Shown: positions 36,701 to 51,700, numbered from the stretch's first letter. The stretch is 64,000 nucleotides of DNA from Paraescarpia echinospica (GCA_020002185.1 CM034543.1:2937334-3001333); one strand, 5' to 3'. Numbers and translations: made by a program. The notes: a model not told the origin generated them from the letters alone.

Positions 36701-39700
36701 TCGATCAGTGACAAGAAATCACCCAATTTGCTAATGTTCTTTGGCAAGCTACGGATATTTAAATGCATAAGTGAAAACTCTTCATCAGAGATATTATTTC
36801 TTGTTATAACTTCATTTATATCATCCTCAAGATAATATTTAGTATTTACAAAGCTATCTGTTGTGAGTAAATTACAATCGGGATCTATATTCCGCATTGC
36901 AGCATTGCCAGTTTCATAATCTTGTACATCACCTAAGGTAGTATTACGTAATTGGCTCATAGCAATGAAATGCAGTATATACATACATATTCACACGGTA
37001 CACAATAATGCTTCTATAGCTGCATATAACATTTACAGACCGTTTTATAAAAAACAACGTTATGTGACATCTGTTAAGTTGTAGTAGGTTAGTTAGAATA
37101 CATGATATGTATCGATAACATATAGTAATAAAGTATATATGAGTAATTAAATAAAACACGAACCATATGTAGAATACGAAGGTGTCCATGAATGAGTCCA
37201 TGAATGGTACAGTCCCTATGTGAACAAGCACCATGATAGGCCGACTAGAGATATAAAATATCCACCGTGACTTGGGCCAATGTCCAACGCAATTACAGTG
37301 CATTTAGTTCATCATCTCGACTGACGGTTTTGATTGTTCCCTTTAGGTCCTTTATGACAATCCTTCCATCATACGACCAACAGTCGAGAATCTTGTGCTG
37401 TTTCTTTAATGTCCGGCACAAGAACAGTAGTCTTGCTCTCTTCTGGGTGAGATCTTCCGATATGTAGACATTTGATCGTTTAGTGCGTAGCCGTTTTCGA
37501 GCTTTAATGAAGTCATTCTTCGATTTATAGTCTTTGAACTGGACTATTATTTGGCGCGAGTGGTTTTTGTTTGTGGCGGATTTTCTTGGCCCAATCCTAT
37601 GGGCCCTGTTGATATGGTCCATTTTTAATGGCATGTCCATATCGTTAAACAAGTCAGTGATAATCTTATCAATTTGTTCACCGTCTTTGTTTTCAACTAT
37701 TCCTGTAATGCGCACCGAGGACCGACGGCTGTACTGCTCCAGATTATCAACAGCTTGCTCAAGTTGTTCAATTCGTGCATCCTTGTCTGTCAACTCCTTT
37801 TCAAGATTTTCGAGCCTTCTATTTATTTTGTCAGCAACTATTGTAGCAATCCGGGTAGCAAGGGCCGCGATTACGTCATCGTCACTTAGCGCTAGCTTGA
37901 TTTGTTCTACAAGTTCAACGGTGGTCGAGGTCGGTCTCTTCTTGCTCATTGTTGCTGGTGGTTGTCTGTTACGCAATAGTAGGGTCTAATCACAGGCTAA
38001 GCAGCAAACGTTGGCGGTTTTGAGCGTGTCGTGGGCGACAATATGGTTGTTACACGATCCGATATATTTTACCGGCGTGCAAGCTCAAGAAAATATCACA
38101 ATTTAACACCCACCGCGTTCCTGAGTGTCCACTAGTCGACCTTGTTCACTTCAGCAAAAACACGGGACCTTTCAGAGCATTTCTCTTACATTCTCACCCC
38201 CAAATCGAGGAGTGCGAAGAAATCGTGCAGTCTGACCATGGCACCTGCCCTAAAGGTCTTGTCTCTAAGCATTCTGCTACATCTCCTGCACAGGTTCATT
38301 TTATCGAAAATCACATCTCATTGTTGTGCAAATCTGTGGTGTGTCACTGTGTAAATGGTTTAAATAATATGCACATTCTCGGAAATAAGTTGATAATTTG
38401 TGCAACGGTTTCTCATGATTGTATTGAAAGTGTTGAAACAAATTATAGGGCGCAAGCCCAGATCCACCACTGAAGTTTTTCGTGCCGAGTATGCTTATGA
38501 TTATCTTGTCCAAACCACCATCTCACACCCTATTTTACCCATGGGAAACACTGTTGATGTTAGATAGGTTTAACTAGTTTCAAAAACAAGACTAGCATTG
38601 AAATCAAATAGAGGAGGACCTGTTAACTGCTCTGCCTTTCTCACCATCAGGGTTTCTGTAGTTTCTGGTGGCAATAGATGCGTTTTTTTACAGGCAATGG
38701 AAGCTGCATGCTGGCAGGCATTGCTTCACGCTCCACGCTGTATCCTGGCTGGAGACCACAACCAACTACCCCCAACCATCATCTCAAACAAGTACGTGTC
38801 TCATTGCTTGAATGTACCAGGTAGTATTGTTTATGCTGGTTTGAAAACATTAATGTATAGGAGAATCATATTAAGAAAGAAGTCACTGTTGTAGGAGGTT
38901 TCGTAATTGTCTATCATCTGTACATTTTTTATTTTCTAGTTCCTTTGATGTATTCAATCTTATTTAGGTGTGTGTATGTGTGAATAGAGTTTTTGACCTT
39001 GCATGTTCAATACAGACAAAGCAATGTTCAACATTCAAATGCACATTCGAATGCATCTAACTAAAATTGAGCTACAGTATGTGTGTGTGTGGATATTTAT
39101 GTGTGTGTGGGCATGTATGTGTGTGCAGGGTGTGTTAACGTTTTTCTCCTAGACAATTTGCATCATGGGCACCTAACTTTCAGGGATTTATATATGACCC
39201 TTCAGAAGAAATGCAATTTATTAAAAATTCCCATGTTAAGGGTTCTTGCCAGTGTCAGTGTTCATACCGTATATTTGATGCATGTAAATTGATTGTTCAT
39301 GTTACACGTATTTTGTGCGATTGAACCAATCAGTTGAGGACGTTTTGCAATTTGGGTTAATACAAAAACTGTTTAAATTTGTATCAACATGATATCAAAC
39401 ATCATTTATGAATATTCCAGAAAATCGTTTTCAGCATCTGTATGTGTGGAGCGCCATCTGGAGGACAGCCATTTTTAGTCCTTTGGCCGAAGGTCCAAAG
39501 GACTATTGTCATCACTCTGCGTCCGCCGTTAGCTGCCGTATCCCAGAAACCGTTCAGCAACTTTTTCTCTAATTTTACATAGACATATCTTATGGCACTG
39601 CCACTATGCACGGGAAATCTGTATTTGATTGAATCATTCTAAGGGCTCCCTAGGGCCTCTAAGGACCCCAAAACTGGTAAAAATGTAACATTTTGTCTAT

Positions 39701-42700
39701 TTTTTTAAACTGTTCAGCAACTTTTTCTCTAATTTTGCATATACATTTCATGTGGTAGTGTCACTGTACACAAGAAATCTGTATTTCATTGAATCATTCT
39801 AAGGGCACCCAATGACCCCCCCCAAAAGGACCCCAAAACTGGTAAATTTTCACATTTTGCCTATTTTTTCAAAAACTCTTAAGTAACTTTTTCTCAAATT
39901 TTGCATAGACATTTCATATGGTAGTGCCACTATACACAAGAAATCTGTATTTGATTCAATCATTCTAAGGGCTCTAAATATCCCCTAAAATGCTAAATTT
40001 GTTAACTAAATGGTCTACTGTAGCAGTAGCTCTAGAAGGCTTCCAGTCCTTTTGTTCAACTAATCCCTTTTCCCACAACATCTGTCACACCTCACTGTGC
40101 CTGTCTGGTGAAAGTGTAACTAATCTGTAATTGGTCACTGGCAGAGGCTTGGGTCACTGTGGCTGGTGGTAGAAAGTATGACTAATCTGTAATTTGTCAC
40201 TGGCAAAGGCTTGGGTCAACAAACACAGCACCTTGTACCAGAAATAGAACACTATTCCCCTTCCCAAAACATCTGTCACATGCAGAGTCTGTGTCTTGTA
40301 TGGATATATATTTTATGCAGTTGTTTTATATAAGCAGAAAGTTAATTGAAATTAGTTATTCTTAGGCCACAGAAAAGTAATTCCCGGTTTCTCATCGATG
40401 CATGTATTTAAAAATATGTGCCACAACATTTTATTTTCTATTATAATTATTCCTCTAAATGCAAAACGTGGTGCAATAAGTGAACAGTAAACATGTCAAC
40501 ATTTTACTTCCATCATAACCCTTAATGATCTGTAACTATGATTCACCAAAAAACATTTGATTAATAATTACCTACAGGGTTGTTTGATTTATGCCGGGCA
40601 GAAACTGTTTCTGCCCAGCAGAAATGGCAACAATAGGAAATACATGCCATTGATAGGCAAACGTGTTCTTTTTATAGAAAATGTCAGTTTCTTTCTGTAC
40701 CTGTCTACGTATGATAACTATTTGTCCGCCATGCTCACACAGGCCTACTCGACAATAAACATCACATGAATGATAAAAGGAAGATCAACCACTTAACTTG
40801 TGGATTATTATTATTATAAAACTGCTCTGCTACTGCTTGGTGGACAGTAAGCTGCAACTGTCTTTGAGTTTCTTTACATTTTGACAAACTACTATTATAT
40901 AGCACTAATGTTTGAATGAATCACATTTTGAGAATGCATGTCATTGTTTGCGGTGTAACTTTTGCTTCATTTTCTGCTGCTACAAGTTGTGTTCATCTGA
41001 AAGATTATTCAATTACCTATCCAATGATAATACATATGTTGTGGTGTTGGAAATATATAGCTTTGGTATATTTACACGAGGGTTGTGATAGGAAACTATT
41101 GGACAAAAAGACAGTATGAGATGTGTCACTCAATATATGAAGTGTGAATTTCAGATACTTCATTTTGTAGTGCTATGGATTATGATGGGCCTCTCCATTA
41201 GCTCCCTATATAATTATGTGAAATATATCATTATTTCATTAAAATATTTTAGAACAGGCTAAAGCTAAGCTGCAACTATCTTTGAGTTTGTTTACATTTT
41301 GACAAACTACTATTATATATAGCACTAATTTTTGAATTGGCACGACTAATGCTAATATATTGCACAAAATGACTTCTATGGGAAACAACGTTGGTGTAAA
41401 TTATCATCCCATTATTCTTACTGACAAAGACCTGTAAGTTAGGTGAGTAACACCTTCGTAGTTCTGACAGCAGGACACCGCCTTCGGTGAAGTCGAGACA
41501 AAAGTTTGACAAAGGCTTCAAGTTCAAACGGTCTATCACCGTCCAGCTGACCCATTTTAAATTTTCTTTAGACTACCTTTTGCTCTCAACTAATCTGTCC
41601 TCTTAATTTTATACATAAAGACATAATCTGGTATAACTTTATACATTTTTGTAGCAGCACATTTGTATTTCAAATGTATCATATATTTATCACTTGTGTA
41701 TTACACCCAGCTGTGGAGCTAAGATTCTCTGCCTGCTGTTGTTTGATGGAAACTGTAACTAATCTGTAATTGGTCACTGGCAGTAGCAATAATAATATAT
41801 TTCTTATTTAGCACTCATCCAAATAATTGTTCTGTGGCATTGTACAATGGTTAATAGAAATAAATTAATAACGTATAAAACCATACATATTTAAAATACT
41901 AATGTGCTAAAATATGCAATTACTATTATTAAATAAAATCAACTGATTGTCTTTAAAAAAAAAATGCATATTTATTAGCATGTAAAAAGGCTATTAAAAT
42001 AATAACAATAATTTTATATTAATTGTAATAATAAATAAACTAAAATAAATGTATAAATAATTAATTACGATTGACGATTTTAAAAATAATTTGTAAAAAG
42101 ATTGGTCTTGAGTGCCATTTTAAGCTGGATGACACTTGTGAATTGACGCACTGTGAGGAACAGTTGATTCCATGCTCTTGGAACTAATGTAGAACTATGG
42201 CCCTCAGTCCTCACGCGGGGTGTTTACCTTAGGGCGGCGAGGGAGGGTCTGGCTGTGACTCTCATGGAGAGGGTGCTTGACCTCTACAAGGACAAGGTCA
42301 TGCGGATGCTGACAGTCCAATACCGCATGAATGACAGCATCATGCAGTGGTCATCTGACCAGCTCTACGACGGAAAGTTGGTCGCGCACGAATCCGTCGC
42401 CAAGCACCTACTGAGGTGGGTCCCTAGTAACCATCAGATAGGTCCATAGCAACCATCAGATAGGTTCATAGTAACCATCAGGTGTGTCCCTAGCAGCCAT
42501 CTGATAGGTCCCTAGTCAACATACGACGGGTCCATAGCAACCATCAAATGGGTCCCTAGCAACTGATAAACAATGACAGCTGTAGGCTGACAGGAATTTG
42601 GGAAGTAGGAAGACTAAGCTGTGTCTGGTGGGAATGGTGTTGGAGTAAATTGGGACAATATTATATTTAAATTAACCACATTTTGTCGACAGAGACCTGA

Positions 42701-45700
42701 CTGGTGTCATTGTGTCAACACAGACCTCACTGGTGTCAGTGAGTTGACAGAGACCTGACTGGTGTCACTGTGTCGACGCAGACCTGACTGGTATCTTTGT
42801 GTTGACAGACCTGACTGGTGTCATTGTGATGACATAAACCTGACTGGTGTCATTGGGCTGACATAGACCTGACTGGTGTCACTGTGTCGACACAGACCTG
42901 ACTGGTATCTTTGTGTTGACTGACCTGACTGGTGTCATTGTGATGGCATAGACCTGACTGGTGTCATTGTGTTCACATAGACCTGACTGATGTCATTGTG
43001 TTGACAGAGACCTGACTGATGTCATTGTGTTGACAGAGACCTGACTAGTGTCATTACGTCAACAGAGACCTGACTGGTGTCATTGCATCGACAGAGACCT
43101 GATTGGTGTCATTGTGTCAACAGAGACCTGACTGGCGTGAAAGAAACAGAAGACACAGCCATTCCGCTGCTGCTCATCGATACAGCTGGCTGTCACCAGA
43201 CGGAGTTACAGCTGCCAGACGAAGTTTCAAAAGGAAACGAAGGTATACTCAGTTTGTTCCAGGGATCCCTTTGTGTATAGGTGTGTTTTATTTTATTTGT
43301 ACACTGCTTGTGCTTGGTTAAGACATTGAACTCTCAGTTGAGAGAAATCAGATTCAAATCCTCTCGTGTACACCCGTTTTGAAGCTTTAGCAATTTTGTA
43401 CACTATACGCTGCCTCAGGTCACTTTGTGTAGTCACTATAATATAACTGTACATGCTCACATGTGTGTCTGTGGGGAGGGCAGGGGCCATGTTAACATTT
43501 TCATGCTAGACAGTTTTCATGTTGGACTTTCAGGGATTAATATATAACCCTTTGGAAGAAAACTCCTTATTATTACCAAATGGTCCATTTGTTATGAGTT
43601 CTTTCTGACTTAGGGTTCGCAAAGATGTAAATAGATTGTTTGTAACATTACGCATGTTTTCTGTTATTGATCCGAGGCAGCCTATCAGTTGGGGACGTTT
43701 TACATAACAAGCGTTAATGTGAAAAACTGTCTTTTATGAATACTCCGGGAAATTGTGAGCTTTAAAATGATACCTCATTTGTTGAACTAGTTTTGGCTTT
43801 GTTTGTTGAACTAGTTTTGGCTTGTTTGTTGAACTAGTTTTGGCTTGTTTGTTGAACTAGTTTTGGCTTTGTTTGTCAAGGAAAATAAACTGTACATTAA
43901 GAGATAAGATTATAATTTATAATTTTTCTGCCAAAATCACAAAGTCAAAATTGATGGATCATGATTAGATAGCTATCTTTGCTTTGTATGTAGAGTAGGC
44001 CTGTGTAACTTAGTAACAAGATCAATGTGACGGGTCATGTAGAGTAGGCCTGTGTGACTTAATAACTGGATCACTGTGGTAGGTCATGTAGAGTAGGCCT
44101 GTGTGACTTAGTAACCAGATCAATGTGACGGGTCATGTAGAGTAGGCCTGTGTGACTTAATAACTGGATCACTGTAGCAGGTCATGTAGAGTAGGCCTGT
44201 GTGACTTAATAACTGGATCACTGTGATGGGTCGTGTAGAGTAGGCCTGTGTAACTTAGTAACCAGATCAATGTGACGGGTCATGTAGAGTAGGCCTGTGT
44301 GACTTAATAACTGGATCACTGTGACATGTCATATAGAGTAGGCCCGTGTGACTTAATAACCAGATCAATGTGACGGTTCATGTCGAGTAGGCCTGTGTGA
44401 CTTAATAACTGGATCACTGTAGCAGGTCATGTAGAGTAGGCCTGTGTGACTTAATAACTGGATCACTGTGACATGTCATATAGAGTAGGCCCGTGTGACT
44501 TAATAACCAGATCAATGTGACGGTTCATGTCGAGTAGGCCAGTGTGACTTAATAACTGGATCACTGTGGCAGGTCATGTAGAGTAGGCCTGTGTGCCTTA
44601 ATAACTGGATCACTGTGACGGGTCATGTAGAGTAGGCCCATGTGACTTAATAACCAGATCAATGTGACGGTTCATGTCGAGTAGCCTTGTGTGACTTAAT
44701 AACTGAATCACTGTGGCAGGTCATGTAGAGTAGGCCTGTGTGACTTAATAACCAGATCACTGTGATGGGTCGTGTAGAGTAGGCCTGTGTGACTTAATAA
44801 CTGGATCACTGTGACGGGTCATGTAGAGTAGGCCTGCGTGACTTAATAACCAGATCAATGTGACGGTTCATGTCGAGTAGGCCAGTGTGACTTAATAACT
44901 GGATCACTGTGGCAGGTCATGTAGAGTAAGCCTGTGTGACTTAATAACCGGATCACTGTGGTGGGTCATGTAGAGTAGGCCCGTGTGACTTAATAACCAG
45001 ATCACTGTGATGGGTCATGTAGAGTAGGCCTGCGTGACTTAATAACCGGATCACTGTGGAGGGTCATGTAGAGTAAGCCTGTGTGTCTTAATAACTGGAT
45101 CACTATGATGGGTCATGTAGAGTAAGCCTGTGTGACTTAATAACCGGATCACTGTGGAGGGTCATGTAGAGTAAGCCTGTGTGACTTAATAACTGGATCA
45201 CTGTGACGGGTCATGTAGAGTAGGCCAGTGTGACTTAATAACTGGATCACTGTGACGGGTCATGTAGAGTAAGCCTGTGTGACTTAATAACCGGATCACT
45301 GTGGTGGGTCATGTAGAGTAAGCCTGTGTGACTTAATAACTGGATCACTGTGGTGGGTCATGTAGACTTAATAACTGGATCACTGTGATAGGTCACATTT
45401 TTATAATAATAATTGCGTAGTTTGGTATGAGTTATATGTTGAGTCTGTGATTGAGTCACAACTCATTACTGTAGGTGAGGCTGATCTGGTAGTTTGGTAT
45501 GAGTCATTTGTTGAGTCTGTGATTGTGTCACGACTCATTGCTGTAGGTGAGGCTGACCTGGTGACGGCTCATGTTGACAGACTCATCAGTGTGGGGCTGT
45601 CACCCCAGGACATTGCTGTCATTGCACCCTACAACCTACAGGTAACTACAGCAGACAGTAGTTGTAGTGAGGTTCTCTCTTCTCTTTCTGAATCATCCAT

Positions 45701-48700
45701 GGGGGTAATCATTAGCAGGAAGTTCACTGAATCACTTGTAGTCCATCCAGATTGGCAGTCAAAAGTAACCACCTAACTTCAAAACTCAGAACTCAGAATC
45801 AATTTATTTGACCTATAAATACGATACATATACAATGAATAACGTAAGCAATAGATAAGGTCGGGAGACTCCCATTAAGATATATAATATCGCTAGCACA
45901 GGAGCCACCCCATAAATATAAACAACAACAATATTTACATGACACAAATCAGAATAGCATATGAGTTTGTTTTACAGTTGGTAATTACTCAGTGTATCAA
46001 CATACATATATAATACAAGGACTGATTGTATATACTCGTGTACACAATGACGTACATATGGATACTTAGGTATACATTTCAAAACTAATTGCAGGTACCT
46101 CCACATGAAGTGCCAATAATTGCTCTTGACAAATGGAATGTTTTGTTTACAATTTGAGCATTTTACAGGCACAACAGTGAAATGTGACATGTCACAGCTA
46201 GATATTAAGACGCAAAATTGTGAAATTGAGTTTTGTACGTTTTTTGATTCTGCAGATGATGAGCTTTAAAATGTTACCTCGTTTGTTGAAAAATCTTTAG
46301 TAGTTTTTGATTTATTGCTAAAATTGAAGCAGACTTTAATAAAGTGATGTTTTGAGAAGAGTTCGTCTTGTCGGATACTGTCTGTTGTGTTTCAATCTAC
46401 GGGTTCATAAATGATTGTACTTTAGTAGTTTTGTTTCAGGCATATTAATAATAATTTATTTATTTAGACACTCATTTCCAAAGTTCAACTCTGTTCAATG
46501 GTGTTGACAATGTTTCTAAAATACTAATAATGAGTGATATTTTTACTTATTTCACAGTCAGTTTACCTTTTGTTCTCGTGATGTTTCGACTGTTTTCAGC
46601 AGTCTTCTTCAGACAACTGATACTTATGTAATGATCAGCATGAAGCACAGAAATACTGTTCTCACAAGTACACACATTACAATTGTAACAAAGAATGTAA
46701 AACTAAGGAACAAACAGCAGCATGAAGCACGGAAATACTGTTCTCACAAGTACACACATTACAATTGTAACAAAGAATGTAAAACTAAGGAACAAACAGC
46801 AGCATAAAGCACGGAAATACTGTTCTCACAAGTACACACATTACAATTGTAACAAAGAATGTAAAACTAAGGAACTAACAGCAGCATGAAGCACAGAAAT
46901 GCTGTTCTCACAAGTACACACATTACAATTGTAACAAAGAATGTAAAACCAAGGAACTAACAGCAGCATGAAGCACAGAAATACTGTTCTCACAAGTACA
47001 CACATTACAATTGTAACACAGGATGTAAAACCAAGGAACTAACAGCAGCATGAAGCACAGAAATACTGTTCTCACAAGTACACACATTACAATTGTAACA
47101 AAGAATGTAAAACCAAGGAACTAACAGCAGCATGAAGCACAGAAATACTGTTCTCACAAGTACACACATTACAGTTGTAACAAAGAATGTAAAACCAAGG
47201 AACAAGCAGCAGCATGAAGCACGGAAATACTGTTCTCACAAGTACACACATTACAATTGTAACAAAGAATGTAAAACCAAGGAACAAGCAGCAGCATGAA
47301 GCACGGAAATACTGTTCTCACAAGTACACACATTACAATTGTAACACAGGATGTAAAACTAAGGAACAAACAGCAGCATGAAGCACAGAAATGCTGTTCT
47401 CACAAGTACACACATTACAATTGTAACAAAGAATGTAAAACCAAGGAACAAGCAGCAGCATGAAGCACGGAAATACTGTTCTCACAAGTACACACATTAC
47501 AATTGTAACAAAGAATGTAAAACCAAGGAACAAACAGCAGCATGAAGCACAGAAATACTGTTCTCACAAGTACACACATTACAATTGTAACAAAGAATGT
47601 AAAACCAAGGAACTAACAGCAGCATGAAGCACAGAAATACTGTTCTCACAAGTACACACATTACAATTGTAACAAAGAATGTAAAACCAAGGAACAAGCA
47701 GCAGCATGAAGCACGGAAATACTGTTCTCACAAGTACACACATTACAATTGTAACACAGGATGTAAAACTAAGGAACAAACAGCAGCATGAAGCACAGAA
47801 ATACTGTTCTCACAAGTACACACATTACAATTGTAACAAAGAATGTAAAACCAAGGAACAAGCAGCAGCATGAAGCACGGAAATACTGTTCTCACAAGTA
47901 CACACATTACAATTGTAACACAGGATGTAAAACTAAGGAACAAACAGCAGCATGAAGCACAGAAATACTGTTCTCACAAGTACACACATTACAATTGTAA
48001 CAAAGAATGTAAAACCAAGGAATAAGCAGCAGCATGAAGCACGGAAATACTGTTCTCACAAGTACACACATTACAATTGTAACAAAGAATGTAAAACCAA
48101 GGAACAAACAGCAGCATGAAGCACAGAAATACTGTTCTCACAAGTACACACATATTACAATTGTAACAAAGAATGTAAAACCAAGGAACTAACAGCAGCA
48201 TGAAGCACGGAAATACTGTTCTCACAAGTACACACATTACAATTGTAACAGAGAATGTAAAACCAAGGAACTAACAGCAGCATGAAGCACGGAAATGCTG
48301 TTCTCACAAGTACCCACATTACAATTGTAACAAAGAATGTAAAACCAAGGAACAAACAGCAGCATGAAGCACGGAAACACTGTTCTCACAAGTACACACA
48401 TTACAATTGTAACAAAGAATGTTAAACCAAGGAACTAACAGCAGCATGAAGCACAGAAATGCTGTTCTCACAAGTACACACATTACAATTGTAACAAAGA
48501 ATGTAAAACCAAGGAACTAACAGCAGCATGAAGCACAGAAATGCTGTTCTCACAAGTACACACATTACAATTGTAACACAGGATGTAAAACTAAGGAACA
48601 AACAGCAGCATGAAGTACAGAAATGCTGTTCTCACAAGTACACACATTACAATTGTAACACAGGATGTAAAACTAAGGAACAAACAGCAGCATGAAGCAC

Positions 48701-51700
48701 AGAAATGCTGTTCTCACAAGTACACACATTACAATTGTAACAAAGAATGTAAAACCAAGGAACAAGCAGCAGCATGAAGCACAGAAATGCTGTTCTCACA
48801 AGTACACACATTACAATTGTAACAAAGAATGTAAAACCAAGGAAGAAGCAGCAGCATGAAGCACAGAAATGCTGTTCTCACAAGTACACACATTACAATT
48901 GTAACAAAGAATGTAAAACCAAGGAACAAGCAGCAGCATGAAGCACAGAAATACTGTTCTCACAAGTACACACATTACAATTGTAACAGAGAATGTAAAA
49001 CCATGGAACAAGCAGCAGCATGAAGCACAGAAATGCTGTTCTCACAAGTACACACATTACAATTGTAACAGAGAATGTAAAACTAAGGAACAAGCAGCAG
49101 CATGAAGCACAGAAATGCTGTTCTCACAAGTACACACAATACAATTGTAACAGACAATGTAAAACCAAGGAACAAGCAGCAGCATGAAGCACGGAAATAC
49201 TGTTCTCACAAGTACACACATTACAATTGTAACAAAGAATGTAAAACTAAGGAACAAACAGCAGCATGAAGCACAGAAATACTGTTCTCACAAGTACACA
49301 CATTACAATTGTAACAAAGAATGTAAAACCAAGGAACAAGCAGCAGCATGAAGCACAGAAATACTGTTCTCACAAGTACACACATTACAATTGTAACAGA
49401 GAATGTAAAACCAAGGAACAAGCAGCAGCATGAAGCACAGAAATGCTGTTCTCACAAGTACACACATTACAATTGTAACACAGGATGTAAAACTAAGGAA
49501 CAAACAGCAGCATGAAGTACAGAAATGCTGTTCTCACAAGTACACACATTACAATTGTAACACAGGATGTAAAACTAAGGAACAAACAGCAGCATGAAGC
49601 ACGGAAATACTGTTCTCACAAGTACACACATTACAATTGTAACAAAGAATGTAAAACTAAGGAACAAACAGCAGCATAAAGCACGGAAATACTGTTCTCA
49701 CAAGTACACACATTACAATTGTAACAAAGAATGTAAAACTAAGGAACTAACAGCAGCATGAAGCACAGAAATGCTGTTCTCACAAGTACACACATTACAA
49801 TTGTAACAAAGAATGTAAAACCAAGGAACTAACAGCAGCATGAAGCACAGAAATACTGTTCTCACAAGTACACACATTACAATTGTAACACAGGATGTAA
49901 AACCAAGGAACTAACAGCAGCATGAAGCACAGAAATACTGTTCTCACAAGTACACACATTACAATTGTAACAAAGAATGTAAAACCAAGGAACTAACAGC
50001 AGCATGAAGCACAGAAATACTGTTCTCACAAGTACACACATTACAGTTGTAACAAAGAATGTAAAACCAAGGAACAAGCAGCAGCATGAAGCACGGAAAT
50101 ACTGTTCTCACAAGTACACACATTACAATTGTAACAAAGAATGTAAAACCAAGGAACAAGCAGCAGCATGAAGCACGGAAATACTGTTCTCACAAGTACA
50201 CACATTACAATTGTAACACAGGATGTAAAACTAAGGAACAAACAGCAGCATGAAGCACAGAAATGCTGTTCTCACAAGTACACACATTACAATTGTAACA
50301 AAGAATGTAAAACCAAGGAACAAGCAGCAGCATGAAGCACGGAAATACTGTTCTCACAAGTACACACATTACAATTGTAACAAAGAATGTAAAACCAAGG
50401 AACAAACAGCAGCATGAAGCACAGAAATACTGTTCTCACAAGTACACACATTACAATTGTAACAGAGAATGTAAAACCAAGGAACTAACAGCAGCATGAA
50501 GCACAGAAATACTGTTCTCACAAGTACACACATTACAATTGTAACAAAGAATGTAAAACCAAGGAACAAGCAGCAGCATGAAGCACAGAAATACTGTTCT
50601 CACAAGTACACACATTACAATTGTAACAAAGAATGTAAAACCAAGGAACAAACAGCAGCATGAAGCACAGAAATACTGTTCTCACAAGTACACACATTAC
50701 AATTGTAACAAAGAATGTAAAACCAAGGAACAAGCAGCAGCATGAAGCACGGAAATACTGTTCTCACAAGTACACACATTACAATTGTAACACAGGATGT
50801 AAAACTAAGGAACAAACAGCAGCATGAAGCACAGAAATGCTGTTCTCACAAGTACACACATTACAATTGTAACAAAGAATGTAAAACCAAGGAACAAGCA
50901 GCAGCATGAAGCACGGAAATACTGTTCTCACAAGTACACACATTACAATTGTAACAAAGAATGTAAAACCAAGGAACAAACAGCAGCATGAAGCACAGAA
51001 ATACTGTTCTCACAAGTACACACATTACAATTGTAACAAAGAATGTAAAACCAAGGAACTAACAGCAGCATGAAGCACAGAAATGCTGTTCTCACAAGTA
51101 CACACATTACAATTGTAACAAAGAATGTAAAACCAAGGAACAAGCAGCAGCATGAAGCACGGAAATACTGTTCTCACAAGTACACACATTACAATTGTAA
51201 CACAGGATGTAAAACTAAGGAACAAACAGCAGCATGAAGCACAGAAATACTGTTCTCACAAGTACACACATTACAATTGTAACAAAGAATGTAAAACCAA
51301 GGAACAAGCAGCAGCATGAAGCACGGAAATACTGTTCTCACAAGTACACACATTACAATTGTAACAAAGAATGTAAAACCAAGGAACAAACAGCAGCATG
51401 AAGCACAGAAATACTGTTCTCACAAGTACACACATTACAATTGTAACAGAGAATGTAAAACCAAGGAACTAACAGCAGCATGAAGCACGGAAATACTGTT
51501 CTCACAAGTACACACATTACAATTGTAACAAAGAATGTAAAACCAAGGAACAAACAGCAGCATGAAGCACAGAAATACTATTCTCACAAGTACACACATA
51601 TTACAATTGTAACAAAGAATGTAAAACCAAGGAACTAACAGCAGCATGAAGCACGGAAATACTGTTCTCACAAGTACACACATTACAATTGTAACAGAGA

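Larger units (their letters stand above)
33479..38010 (-). mobile_element. LINE-E: full-length two-ORF non-LTR retrotransposon in intron 7
   Basis: The minus-strand element ends in an AATAAAG signal followed by an (ATT)n tail at 33479-33500. It carries an L1-like ORF1 (37976-37293) and a separate endonuclease/RT ORF2 (36984-33922), both uninterrupted. The 5' boundary is uncertain, about 38000. Its orientation is opposite to IGHMBP2. The intact frames suggest a young, perhaps mobile copy. Confidence 0.9.

Noticed and set aside
46581..46614. Hammerhead-ribozyme-like strand (minus: CTGAAGAAGACTG...CAGTCGAAAC)
   Set aside because: The CUGANGA and GAAA cores are separated by a 5-bp stem, but there is one extra A before stem II, and closing stems I and III were not found. 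More likely a dispersed hairpin repeat.
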